Program-made: the position numbers and the translations under genes
Shown here: in pieces, positions 6,288 to 13,852 of the stretch
How the letters are laid out: each line of letters starts with the position of its first letter
Numbering within the stretch: the first letter of the stretch is position 1
Notes under the pieces: model-generated
The model's database searches: none
What the model was told of the DNA's origin: nothing
Seen by the model: the letters and a program-made list of their open reading frames with translations, nothing else
Source of the DNA: SM23-73-3 sp964580215
GTDB lineage: Bacteria > Zixibacteria > MSB-5A5 > SM1-73
DNA length: 18,281 bases
Direction of reading: 5' to 3'
Assembly: GCA_964580215.1 (NCBI GenBank)
Contig: CAZOJT010000055.1
Location: forward strand, 1 to 18,281

Positions 6288-6830
6288 TTAATTATCAGTT
6301 TCCACAGATAATCCTGCCTTCTGCCATTCTTGCCATCCGCCAAAGAACACCTTCACATCTTTATACCCCAGCTCCAGTAGTTCTCTTGCCAAAACCAGGC
6401 TGGTTTCGCATTCGGTCCCATCGCAATAGGTTATGATCTCTTCATCTTTGGGGAGCTTTGGCAAAACCAGCGGAGCATGTTCTTCAAACTCTTCGTAGGG
6501 AAGATTAATGGCTCCTTCGATATGCCCCACCTTGAAGTCTTCTGGATAACGGGAATCTAAGAAGACGGTGTTTTTTGATTGAAATTTCATCATGGCGTAA
6601 TCCAGATTGACAGCGGGTGGGTCAATGCCCTCCTCATAGCCATAAGGAACCACTAAGCTGTCCGAATTTATTTTGGGGCTCCAGTTCCCTTTCAGGGCGA
6701 TTCCGCCGGGCGAGAGAGCGTTGTAAGTTAAACCTATGGCTGAACCAATAAGAATTATGCCCAGGGTTTTGAGAAGAATGTCAGTCCGCAGGATCCCGTG
6801 GAAAAGTTTAAGCTGGGTGAGCATTGGCAT
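6288..6830 (-). CDS. Membrane-anchored rhodanese-like domain protein
   Basis: A 180-residue protein with an N-terminal hydrophobic anchor (about residues 18-38, LLKTLGIILIGSAIGL), a linker, and a rhodanese domain from about residue 74. Domain marks are FLDSRYPEDFKVGHIEGAINLP (the DxR and GHIxGAxNxP signatures), the active-site loop ITYCDGTECETS with Cys136 as the expected sulfur carrier, and FFGGWQEWQKAGLSVE at the end. The loop C-D-G-T-E-C has a second cysteine (C141) where many rhodaneses have Arg, Lys or another residue. Topology is probably an extracytoplasmic domain, by inference. It lies in a tight operon, 7 bp after DUF1573 and 3 bp before DoxX. Confidence 0.85.
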   Translation of the reverse strand: MPMLTQLKLFHGILRTDILLKTLGIILIGSAIGLTYNALSPGGIALKGNWSPKINSDSLVVPYGYEEGIDPPAVNLDYAMMKFQSKNTVFLDSRYPEDFKVGHIEGAINLPYEEFEEHAPLVLPKLPKDEEIITYCDGTECETSLVLARELLELGYKDVKVFFGGWQEWQKAGLSVETDN

Positions 6831-6837
6831 GAGAAGT

Positions 6838-7608
6838 TTATTTGCTTACAACCACTCCACTGATGGGGATACTAACTCTGGCTATCTTGGAGCCCTCAAA
6901 GTCCAGAGTCAAGGAGGTGTGAAGATTTCCTGAAGCCGCCTCCTTTTTCAACTTCAGGGTGATCTGAATGTTTTCGCCTGGTTTAAGACTTTTGCTTTCC
7001 AAGTCTAAATCGACATTATCTCCCGGACCTTCTATCAACTGCATGGATAGTTTTTCTCCGGAGATATTCTTTATTGTCAAAGTTCGCACATCTTCGGTTC
7101 CCTGGGAGACGGTGTCAAAATTGATCTCTGTGGGAGTAATCTTAACTAAGGAATTGCTCTTTCCTATCTTTGCGGTGAATTGCACCTCTGCAAAGGGATT
7201 GTTGGGGTCGTTGGAAATTACCTGAAGTTTTTTGGTGGTTTCTCCCACCGCTAACTTTCTCGGATTGAAAATGACCTTCATATCCGTGGTCTGGTTGGGA
7301 GCTAACCTTTGTTTGGATAAAGGTGTAGTGGCACAGCCGCAGCTGGCTCTGACTTTAACGATGATAAGGGTGTCTTGCCCAATGTTTTTAATCTGATATG
7401 TGTGTGACACCCTTCCGGTCTTGGGAACATATCCAAAATCCCACATGGTCTCGGAAAGAGATATCTTTGCCCGGCATTGCTCTCCTTCTTGGGCATTGGA
7501 AAGGGATATCTTTGTCTGGGATGGCTCTTCCTTTTGGGCAAACGTCGAGAGGGCTGTGAGCAGAATGAAAACCAGCACAAAACAGCTTTTCAAGCCTTGA
7601 TTCCTCAT
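6838..7608 (-). CDS. DUF1573 domain exported protein
   Basis: An exported beta-sandwich protein of unknown function. I chose ATG 7608: it has AAGGAG seven bases upstream and opens a clear signal peptide, MRNQGLKSCFVLVFILL...STFAQ (cleavage near residue 25). The longer in-frame ORF back to 7773 has no such support. The mature part holds a DUF1573 domain with WDFGYVPKTGRVSHTYQIKN and the family's SCGCATTPL motif (cysteines 90 and 92), then a second, similar Ig-like module (INFDTVSQGTEDVRTLTIKN). DUF1573 proteins are frequent in Bacteroidetes and related groups. A 45-bp tandem duplication lies just after the signal peptide. It is the first gene of the three-gene redox-like operon. Confidence 0.87.
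   Translation of the reverse strand: MRNQGLKSCFVLVFILLTALSTFAQKEEPSQTKISLSNAQEGEQCRAKISLSETMWDFGYVPKTGRVSHTYQIKNIGQDTLIIVKVRASCGCATTPLSKQRLAPNQTTDMKVIFNPRKLAVGETTKKLQVISNDPNNPFAEVQFTAKIGKSNSLVKITPTEINFDTVSQGTEDVRTLTIKNISGEKLSMQLIEGPGDNVDLDLESKSLKPGENIQITLKLKKEAASGNLHTSLTLDFEGSKIARVSIPISGVVVSK
7453..7542 (-). repeat. 45-bp imperfect tandem duplication inside the DUF1573 gene
   Basis: Two copies (7453-7497 and 7498-7542) encode AQKEEPSQTKISLSN and then AQEGEQCRAKISLSE. The repeat keeps the frame and lengthens the linker between signal peptide and domain. The copies have diverged, so the event is not recent. Confidence 0.8.
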
Positions 7609-7830
7609 AGAACAACTCCTTGTAGTAATTGAAAAGAGTCCTACCTCAAAATGCTTTAATTTTGTTACGAAGGCAAAAAAGCTGAAGTTGGTGCGAAAAA
7701 AAACAGGGTTGTTTTTTGCAAAAAATCTTTTAATTATTTCTTCAAAATAAACGTAGTGGTGAAACCTTCGCAAATGTTGCAGAATTGGGATCTTAAGGCG
7801 GGATGAATAAAGGAGTGTTGTTTTACTTGG

Positions 7831-8316
7831 TCACAGCTTGAACATCTCCGCAAGATTTTTTCTTCTTGAGATGATTAACAACAAAGGGTATCCCAAAACA
7901 AAACAGGCTCCAATCTCACCAATAGCAATATAAGCTACGGTGATCCAGTAAGGAAGCTGAAATAAAAAATGAAGATACAGGCTCACCCCTAATGCGTTGA
8001 CCACCACTGGTGGAAGGGGGGCTAAAATTGGCTTTCGGGTTCTGGACAGAAGATAGGTCAAGAAGGCGGCTAAGAGAGTACACAGGCTTCCTCCCACTAT
8101 ATCGTAGATGCCCAGCCCACCATAGATATTCGCTACCACACATCCGACGAAAAGTCCGGGTATGGCGGCTGGAGTCAGATAAGGAAGGACAGTCAAAGCC
8201 TCAGAGACTCGCACCTGAATAGGCCCATAGCTTATGGGCGCCAGCGCTATGGTGATTGCCGCATAAAGGCTGGCAATTATGCTAACCTGAGCGATATATC
8301 TTGTAGAAAGGTTCAA
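7831..8316 (-). CDS. queT: QueT family transporter (queuosine precursor ECF S-component-like)
   Basis: A 161-residue membrane protein with about five helices. It contains the QueT/DUF988 signature ISYGPIQVRVSEALTVLPYLTPAAIPGLFVGCVVANI (split here: residues 28-43 and 44-64), which identifies the family. Members are thought to be substrate-binding components for queuosine precursors such as preQ1, working with an energy-coupling module that is not present here. The only start that keeps the first helix is TTG at 8316; an in-frame TGA stands at 8329-8331. That TTG is part of an 8-bp tandem repeat array, and no ribosome site is visible. It is divergent from purD. Confidence 0.85.
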   Translation of the reverse strand: MNLSTRYIAQVSIIASLYAAITIALAPISYGPIQVRVSEALTVLPYLTPAAIPGLFVGCVVANIYGGLGIYDIVGGSLCTLLAAFLTYLLSRTRKPILAPLPPVVVNALGVSLYLHFLFQLPYWITVAYIAIGEIGACFVLGYPLLLIISRRKNLAEMFKL

Positions 8317-8374
8317 GGGTTCAAAAATTCAATAGTTCAATGGTTCAAAAGTTCAAAGGTTCAATTGCTCAAAG
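8311..8374. repeat. Eight exact-period 8-bp repeats (GTTCAANN)
   Basis: GTTCAA (once ATTCAA, once GCTCAA) begins at 8311, 8319, 8327, 8335, 8343, 8351, 8359 and 8367, so the period is exactly 8 with two variable bases in each unit. The array fills the leader of queT and contributes its TTG start codon (TTGAAC on the - strand). It resembles in design the 7-bp arrays around the S23 gene (fixed core plus two free bases). Confidence 0.9.
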
Positions 8375-8434
8375 CTCCAACTCCAGATGACACTCAACAG
8401 AGTGAGAAGCAAGTTTTTTTAAGAACACTTCCAC

Positions 8435-8463
8435 TAAATATAAACTCAAAGTCTTTATGTCAA
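8435..8463 (-). promoter_or_regulatory. Possible sigma70 promoter for queT
   Basis: On the - strand, TTGACA (8463-8458) is followed by TATTTA (8440-8435, spacer 17) or TATATT (8442-8437, spacer 15). Just upstream of it, CTTGC/GCAAG (8473-8486) forms a short hairpin followed by seven T on the - strand, a possible weak terminator for antisense transcription from the purD side. The -35 is perfect and the -10 is imperfect. Confidence 0.4.
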
Positions 8464-8554
8464 CAAAAAAAGCTTGCCTTTGCAAGTAAATTTGATTTAT
8501 TTTCAACCAGTCAAAACTTGAGTAAGTGAACCTTAGTCTTTTGGAGAGTTGGCT

Positions 8555-9841
8555 ATGAGAATTCTGGTGGTAGGTGGTGGAGGCAGAGAGCATACACTGG
8601 TCTGGAAGCTTGCATCCAGCCCACTGGTGGATAAGCTCTTTGCCGCACCGGGAAATGCTGGAATGGCTGAGTTGGCTGAATGCGTTGACATAAAAGCGGA
8701 GGATCTAACCGGCCTGGCAGATTTTGCCAAAAAGAATTCGGTTGATCTAACCGTGGTAGGACCTGAGCTTCCTTTAACTTTGGGGATTGTGGATGAGTTT
8801 GAGAAAAGAAGCTTAAAAATTCTGGGACCGACCAAATCAGCCGCTGAAATCGAAGGGAGCAAGGTGTTTGCTAAGGAGTTTATGAAAAAACATCACATTC
8901 CTACCGCCAGCTTTAAGATATTTGATAACCCGGATGAAGCCTCCGATTTCGTTAGGTCATCTGAGATGCCTCTGGTCGTCAAGGCAGATGGGCTGGCGGC
9001 AGGCAAAGGGGCGGTCATTGTGGAAGATACCCCATCTGCGCTTTCAATTATTCGGAAGATGATGGTGGAGAAAATCTTTGGTGTGGCTGGATCTCGGGTG
9101 GTGGTTGAAGATTTCTTGGAAGGGGAGGAGATCACCATTTTGGCTTTCACCGATGGCGAAACTATTTCCCCCATGCTCTCATCACAGGATCATAAAAAGA
9201 TCTTTGAAGGTAATCGGGGTCCTAACACTGGAGGGATGGGAACTTACGCCCCCGCCACCATGGTGGATGATAGAATGATGGGACGAATTCATGACGAGAT
9301 TTTGGATCCTACTGTAGTGGGGTTGAAAAGTGAAGGAAGAACTTTCAAAGGCATACTTTATGCGGGGTTGATGATCACGGATAGAGGCCCCAAGGTGATG
9401 GAGTTCAACTGCCGGTTTGGTGACCCGGAAACCCAGGTGATACTTCCCCTTCTGAAAAGTGATTTAGCTGAGACATTCCTATCCATCGTGGATGGAGAAC
9501 TTTCCTTGCAGGAAGTGGAGTGGAATGATAATTTTGCAGTATGTGTGGTCTTAGCTTCAGCCGGATATCCAGGAAAATATGAAAAAGATAAGGAAGTCCG
9601 CGGTCTGAACAAAGCAAAACAAATGAAGGATGTGTTGATTTTTCATGCCGGCACCAAAAAAGGGGGAAGTAAAATCTTCACCAATGGGGGGAGAGTGTTG
9701 GGTGTGACTGCAACAGATAGAAGCATGGAGAAGGCCATTCAAAAAGCCTATTCCGCAGTGAACAAAATAGAATTTGAAGGGATGCAATACAGAAAAGATA
9801 TAGGACACAGAGTTGTCCGGGTCAAGAAAAGACTGTGGTAA
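8555..9841 (+). CDS. purD: Phosphoribosylamine--glycine ligase
   Basis: Joins glycine to 5-phosphoribosylamine with ATP in purine synthesis; cytoplasmic. ATG 8555 has GGAG eight bases upstream; the TTG six bases earlier is less likely. The 428-residue product is full length for PurD. Visible marks are MRILVVGGGGREHTL at the N-terminus, APGNAG, the ATP-grasp loop KADGLAAGKG (residues 143-152), the family signature NRGPNTGGMG (220-229), and the metal/ATP site EFNCRFGDPETQ (283-294). purE follows 196 bp downstream in the same direction. No defects are seen. Confidence 0.96.
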   Translation: MRILVVGGGGREHTLVWKLASSPLVDKLFAAPGNAGMAELAECVDIKAEDLTGLADFAKKNSVDLTVVGPELPLTLGIVDEFEKRSLKILGPTKSAAEIEGSKVFAKEFMKKHHIPTASFKIFDNPDEASDFVRSSEMPLVVKADGLAAGKGAVIVEDTPSALSIIRKMMVEKIFGVAGSRVVVEDFLEGEEITILAFTDGETISPMLSSQDHKKIFEGNRGPNTGGMGTYAPATMVDDRMMGRIHDEILDPTVVGLKSEGRTFKGILYAGLMITDRGPKVMEFNCRFGDPETQVILPLLKSDLAETFLSIVDGELSLQEVEWNDNFAVCVVLASAGYPGKYEKDKEVRGLNKAKQMKDVLIFHAGTKKGGSKIFTNGGRVLGVTATDRSMEKAIQKAYSAVNKIEFEGMQYRKDIGHRVVRVKKRLW

Positions 9842-10037
9842 AGATAGAAACTGATGAGGGTTATCTTTTAGTAGTTAATTATTCCATAATCTGTAATTTC
9901 TCGATTTACCTCATTTGTTTCATTTTTCGAAAAAGAGTTCGTCCACCAGATCTTGCGATTGAACTCGGCAAGTTGAGCAACTATATTTTTGCACACCCTG
10001 TATGGTTGGTAGTCTTTATCCAGGAAAGGAAAAAAGA

Positions 10038-10502
10038 ATGTTAGCTCCAAAAGTATTGATATTGATGGGGAGCAAAAAGGATCAGGAAGTTATGCAGAAA
10101 GCCGCAGAAATCCTTGAGGAATTCAAAATCCCCTATCAGATGGAGGTTAGCTCTGCTCACCGCAATCCGGAAAGAACGAAGAGATTAGCCCGGGATGCAG
10201 AAAAAAAGGGGGTTAAGGTGATAATTGCCGGAGCGGGAATGGCGGCTCACCTTCCGGGTGTTATCGCCTCTTATACCAATCTGCCAGTGATCGGGGTTCC
10301 TTTGAATGCTTCCGCCCTCTCCGGATTGGACTCACTTTTCTCCATTGTTCAGATGCCCTCCGGGATACCGGTGGCAACCATGGCTGTCGGCGAAGCCGGA
10401 GCAAAAAACGCTGCCATCTTTGCCGCTCAGATTCTGGCTTTATCAGATGATCGAATAAAAAAAAGTGTAGACAAATTCAGAAAAGGGTTAAGCAAGAAGT
10501 AA
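10038..10502 (+). CDS. purE: 5-(carboxyamino)imidazole ribonucleotide mutase (class I PurE)
   Basis: Moves the carboxyl group of N5-CAIR to form CAIR in purine synthesis. ATG 10038 is preceded by AGGAAAGGA and gives a normal 154-residue protein; the ORF extends further upstream without support. Marks are LILMGSKKDQEVM at the substrate phosphate site, VSSAHRNPERT with the catalytic His41, and GAGMAAHLPG (65-74). The SSAHRxP form is that of the bacterial mutase (class I), which needs N5-CAIR made by PurK; no purK is in the window. The 196-bp gap after purD holds no ORF I can support. Confidence 0.95.
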   Translation: MLAPKVLILMGSKKDQEVMQKAAEILEEFKIPYQMEVSSAHRNPERTKRLARDAEKKGVKVIIAGAGMAAHLPGVIASYTNLPVIGVPLNASALSGLDSLFSIVQMPSGIPVATMAVGEAGAKNAAIFAAQILALSDDRIKKSVDKFRKGLSKK

Positions 10503-10562
10503 AGTTAAAGATTCGCTTTGGGGAAGACTGTTCTTCGTCCTCAAATTCTTAAAGGAGGGGAA

Positions 10563-11129
10563 ATGGGAGCGGTTTTTGTAGTCCTTTTATTCATTTTTAT
10601 TGTTCTGGGTGTGCCTATTCTCATTCTCATCTTATTGTATAATAAACTGGTGAGGTTGAGAAATCGAGGCGATAACGCCTGGCATCAGATAGACGTGCAG
10701 TTACAGAAGAGGGCGGATCTGGTGCCCAATCTGGTGGAGACGGTGAAAGGTTATGCCGCGCACGAAAAGAAAGTTTTTGAGGAGGTGACCAAAGCCAGGT
10801 CCATCTATTCTCAAGCCGGAACCGTGCAGCAGAAAGCTGAGGCTACCAATATGCTCACCTCTGCCTTGAAGACCCTTTTCGCCGTGGTGGAGAATTATCC
10901 TGAGCTTAAAGCAAATCAGAATTTCCTTCTGCTTCAGGAGGAACTCTCGGGAATCGAAAGCAAGATCGCCTATGCCCGGCAGTTCTATAACGATGTGGTG
11001 TTGTCCTTCAACAATGCCCAACAGGTTTTCCCTTCGAATATTATAGCCAACTGGTTTGGTTTCAAGCCCAGAGAATATTTCGAGATCAAGGAGACCAAAA
11101 GAGAAGCCCCCAGGGTAGATTTCAAATAG
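10563..11129 (+). CDS. lemA: LemA family protein
   Basis: A 188-residue protein with one N-terminal transmembrane helix (about residues 4-26) and a long helical domain. ATG 10563 follows the strong ribosome site AAAGGAGGGG. Family marks are YNKLVRLRNRGDNAWHQIDV, QLQKRADLVPNLVETVKGYA and FNNAQQVFPSNIIA. LemA proteins have no firmly known biochemical role. They are often encoded with membrane metalloproteases or TPM-domain proteins, as here with htpX 308 bp downstream. It starts 60 bp after purE and could share its transcript. Confidence 0.93.
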   Translation: MGAVFVVLLFIFIVLGVPILILILLYNKLVRLRNRGDNAWHQIDVQLQKRADLVPNLVETVKGYAAHEKKVFEEVTKARSIYSQAGTVQQKAEATNMLTSALKTLFAVVENYPELKANQNFLLLQEELSGIESKIAYARQFYNDVVLSFNNAQQVFPSNIIANWFGFKPREYFEIKETKREAPRVDFK

Positions 11130-11437
11130 GGTGTTGCTCTCGTCTTTTGTTGTTGAAGGAAGAAATACCTCTGAATGAAATGCTTTGTTCTTCCCAGAGT
11201 TCCAAGGAAAGATCGTCTTAATTTAAAGCGGATAGAGGGTGTAGAATAAATGGATCGACGCATTACAGAGTTATCTTTTCTTTTCCCCTCAATTCGGGTG
11301 CATGTAAAAACGTGTAAGGAAAGCCTGTGCTGTGCCGATTTTTATTTTATTACTAAACGATGAAACCGGCATCCGCTTTTCATTCATTTTTCTGCTGATA
11401 TTTTAAGACAGACGGAAATAGAAAACTTCACACATTT
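11130..11437. other. 308-bp gap between lemA and htpX
   Basis: No convincing gene, RNA or terminator was seen. The longest + strand ORF, from ATG 11250, has under 40 codons and no ribosome site. A weak inverted pair (GCCG near 11334 and CCGGC near 11367) lies in an AT-rich stretch. The DNA may hold a separate promoter for htpX, but I could not pick a clear one. Confidence 0.5.
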
Positions 11438-12319
11438 ATGGTTTACGAAGAGATTGCGGCTAACAGAAGAAGAAGCTTTGTTTTGATTTTTCTTTTTGTG
11501 ATTTTCCTTTTGTTTCTGGGCTGGATATTTGGAGAGGCGTACGGTGCCGGTCAGGAGGGAGTGCTGATTGCTCTGCTGGTTGCGCTGTTCATTTCTCTTA
11601 TTACATTTTTCTACGGCGGCAAAATGGTTTTGGGCATTAGTCATGCTCGACCTGTGGACAGAAAAAAGAATCCATATCTGGCAAATGTGGTGGAGGGGCT
11701 GGCAATTGCGGCTGGAATTCCTGCGCCCAAAGCCTATATCATTGAAGATTCGGCACCCAATGCTTTCGCTACTGGAAGGAATCCAGAGAATTCCTCCATT
11801 GCGGTCACCACCGGGCTTTTAGAAAAGCTGAATCGTCTGGAACTGGAGGGGGTTATTGCACACGAGATGTCGCACATCAAAAACTATGATATAAGATATG
11901 CTATGTTGGTGGCAATTATGGTGGGGACGGTGGCGCTGCTTTCCGATTGGATGAGAAGGAGCTTTTTTTATCGGGGCAGAAGAAAAAAAGGAAAAGCGGG
12001 TGGTGGAGTAATCATCCTTATTGCTCTGGTTCTGGCGATTCTGGCGCCCATCGTAGCCCAGTTGATACGATTTGCCATTTCCAGACAAAGAGAATATCTG
12101 GCAGATGCAAATGGCGCACTTTTAACCAGATATCCGGAAGGTTTGGCTTCTGCTCTGGAGAAAATCTCCAGGGACACTGAGCCCTTAGAGGTGGCAAACA
12201 AAGCCACCGCTCATCTTTATATAGTCAATCCTCTTCTGGAACATAGAGGAAAGCTCAACACCCTTTTTTCCACACACCCGCCGGCGGAGGAGAGAATAGC
12301 TCGATTAAGAACAATGTAA
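11438..12319 (+). CDS. htpX: HtpX-like M48 family zinc metalloprotease
   Basis: Membrane-embedded protease expected to degrade damaged membrane proteins. The 293-residue protein has N-terminal helices at about residues 13-31 and 41-60, the zinc motif VIAHEMSHIKNYD (HEMSH, residues 142-146), two further hydrophobic segments (about 154-168 and 190-212), and RQREYLAD with Glu219 as the third zinc ligand. The end FSTHPPAEERIARLRTM is the usual HtpX C-terminus. The N-terminus MVYEEIAANRRRS fits the family, so ATG 11438 is accepted although no clear ribosome site precedes it. It follows lemA in the same direction; this pair recurs in many bacteria. Confidence 0.94.
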   Translation: MVYEEIAANRRRSFVLIFLFVIFLLFLGWIFGEAYGAGQEGVLIALLVALFISLITFFYGGKMVLGISHARPVDRKKNPYLANVVEGLAIAAGIPAPKAYIIEDSAPNAFATGRNPENSSIAVTTGLLEKLNRLELEGVIAHEMSHIKNYDIRYAMLVAIMVGTVALLSDWMRRSFFYRGRRKKGKAGGGVIILIALVLAILAPIVAQLIRFAISRQREYLADANGALLTRYPEGLASALEKISRDTEPLEVANKATAHLYIVNPLLEHRGKLNTLFSTHPPAEERIARLRTM

Positions 12320-12335
12320 ACATGAACTTTTATTT

Positions 12336-12365
12336 TTTTCATCGCTTTACCAACAGCGGTGAAAA
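12336..12365 (+). terminator. Possible hairpin terminator after htpX
   Basis: An 11-bp imperfect stem (12336-12346 with 12355-12365, one T-G pair) with loop TTACCAAC lies 16 bp after the htpX stop. It is AT-rich at the foot, with a T run on the left arm and TTTT only a few bases after the right arm. It is not a classic terminator and could serve either strand. Confidence 0.3.
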
Positions 12366-12414
12366 CAAAGTTTTATAATATCTGTAGGTTTATCTAAAAA
12401 CAGATAGCTAAAGC

Positions 12415-12442
12415 TTGAAGTAACAGTGAAATGGTGTATTAT
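12415..12442 (+). promoter_or_regulatory. Possible promoter for the GlmU-like gene
   Basis: TTGAAG (12415-12420) and TATTAT (12437-12442) are 16 bp apart, which fits a sigma70-type promoter. Transcription would begin near 12449, placing the palindromic repeat at 12471-12506 in the untranslated leader. Confidence 0.4.
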
Positions 12443-12470
12443 ATTTGGGAGCGCAGGACAGATTGTGTTT

Positions 12471-12506
12471 GCTGGATCTATCCAGCCCAATAAATTGGGC
12501 AACTAC
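12471..12506. repeat. Double palindrome with GTAG foot (third REP-like family)
   Basis: GCTGGA / TCTA / TCCAGC (12471-12486) abuts GCCCAAT / AA / ATTGGGC (12485-12500), then AACTAC. Read on the - strand it is GTAG, TT, then the hairpin GCCCAAT...ATTGGGC followed by a second hairpin, which is again the GTAG-plus-hairpin layout of REP elements. The sequence is unrelated to the 1550/2098/2996 elements. A further inverted pair CTACAG (12503) / CTGTAG (12518) follows. Confidence 0.75.
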
Positions 12507-12574
12507 AGTTACAACTCCTGTAGATGCCTCCGACAAAAACTATTGAGGACTCTTGTTGGATAAGGAGGTTGAGG

Positions 12575-13852
12575 ATGGCAAAAAAACTTTTCATATTCGA
12601 AGACGATAGATATAACCAGTTTTTTCCTCTCACCTATAATCGCCCGGTTTATGAGCTTCTCTGCGGGATAACTAAAATCAAGGATAAAATCAGTTCACTC
12701 TTTCCTGATGCCGAGGTGATGCTTTTGTGTCGGGATTATCTGGAGAAGGTACTGAAGATCAAAACCGGTCGAAAGGTGAATGAGTTTAATATAAAGGACG
12801 AAGATCAGATTCTTTTAATCAATGGAAGAATTCTTCCCTCCCCGGATTTTCTCCAGGAGGTGGATTTCTCTGATGAGGAGAGGTTTTTCTTTCGGGGCGA
12901 TGATATGGTGGGATGGGCTGGTAGGGGAGAGGCTTTCAAAAATTTTAAGAGTTCTTTTCATGCCTTATACTCTAAAGATAAGATTAAACTGTTAAAATCC
13001 AAAGTGGATTCCTTTAAGGTGGAAGTTAAGATAGTCAATTATCTATGGGATCTTGTATCCCAAAATAACCTCGAGATCGAAGCTGATTTTAAGAAAATTA
13101 AACCAAGTCTGGATTTTAAAAACATGTTCAAGCATAGCCAGGTGGACGACGATGCTTTGATTTATGATGTGGAAAAAGTATATATCGGAAAAGGCTCGCA
13201 AATAGACGGACAGGTGGTGTTGGACGCCCGGAATGGTTCAATATTTATCGGGGATAGAGTAAGCATCCAGCCTCATACTCTGGTAGTGGGGCCGTGCTAT
13301 ATTGGTGAAGATTCCATCCTGATGGGGGGCAAGATTGGAAGAGGCACAAGCATCGGGCCAGTCTGCAGAATCGGTGGAGAGGTGGAGGAGTCGATCTTTT
13401 TAGGATATTCCAACAAATACCACCAGGGATTTTTAGGACATTCTTATGTGGGCGAATGGGTGAATCTTGGAGCTTTAACCACTAACAGCGATCTGAAAAA
13501 TAACTATAGCTCGGTTAAGGTGATGGTTAACGGTACTCTTGTCGACTCAGGACTGACAAAGGTGGGTGCATTCATAGGCGATCATGTCAAAACGGGGATT
13601 GGAACCCTACTCAATACCGGAGTTTTCATAGGATTTGCTTCCAATTTGTTTGGAGGAGGGATAATTAAACAAAAGCTTATTCCGGCTTTCTTCTGGGGAA
13701 GTGCGGAAAAACAGGGAGAATATCAGTTGGAAAAAGCAATAGAGACGGTCAGGATGGTGATGAAGAGAAGAGGTGTGGAATTGGTAACAGATGAGATTAA
13801 TCTATTCAAGAAGATATTCCAACTGACCGAAAAAGAGAGAAGAAAGGGATAG
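12575..13852 (+). CDS. Putative sugar nucleotidyltransferase, GlmU-like with hexapeptide-repeat C-terminus
   Basis: A 425-residue protein of the 'alternative GlmU' type found in Bacteroidetes and related groups, thought to be linked to UDP-N-acetylglucosamine or similar sugar-nucleotide synthesis. ATG 12575 has AAGGAGG a few bases upstream and is preferred to the ORF opening at 12524. The start KKLFIFEDDRYNQFFPLTYNRPVYEL is the family's nucleotidyltransferase-like opening (split: residues 3-20 and 21-28); the classic GxGTR loop of true GlmU is absent. From about residue 215 to 370 there are I/V-G-x-x-x repeats of a left-handed beta helix (YIGKGSQIDG, FIGDRVSIQP, YIGEDSILMG, VGAFIGDHVKTGIGT). 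Activity, substrate and essentiality are not shown by the sequence. Confidence 0.85.
   Translation: MAKKLFIFEDDRYNQFFPLTYNRPVYELLCGITKIKDKISSLFPDAEVMLLCRDYLEKVLKIKTGRKVNEFNIKDEDQILLINGRILPSPDFLQEVDFSDEERFFFRGDDMVGWAGRGEAFKNFKSSFHALYSKDKIKLLKSKVDSFKVEVKIVNYLWDLVSQNNLEIEADFKKIKPSLDFKNMFKHSQVDDDALIYDVEKVYIGKGSQIDGQVVLDARNGSIFIGDRVSIQPHTLVVGPCYIGEDSILMGGKIGRGTSIGPVCRIGGEVEESIFLGYSNKYHQGFLGHSYVGEWVNLGALTTNSDLKNNYSSVKVMVNGTLVDSGLTKVGAFIGDHVKTGIGTLLNTGVFIGFASNLFGGGIIKQKLIPAFFWGSAEKQGEYQLEKAIETVRMVMKRRGVELVTDEINLFKKIFQLTEKERRKG

Noticed and set aside
7609..7773. Upstream extension of the DUF1573 gene
   Set aside because: The extension lacks a ribosome site and would bury a clear signal peptide; ATG 7608 has AAGGAG at the right distance.
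8317..8548. preQ1 riboswitch in the leader of queT
   Set aside because: Expected from the family, but no C-rich preQ1-I loop with its A-rich tail or larger preQ1-II fold was found; the leader is mostly the 8-bp repeat array.
9842..10037. Gene or RNA between purD and purE
   Set aside because: Only short overlapping ORFs without ribosome sites; no stable fold or T-run terminator that I could see.
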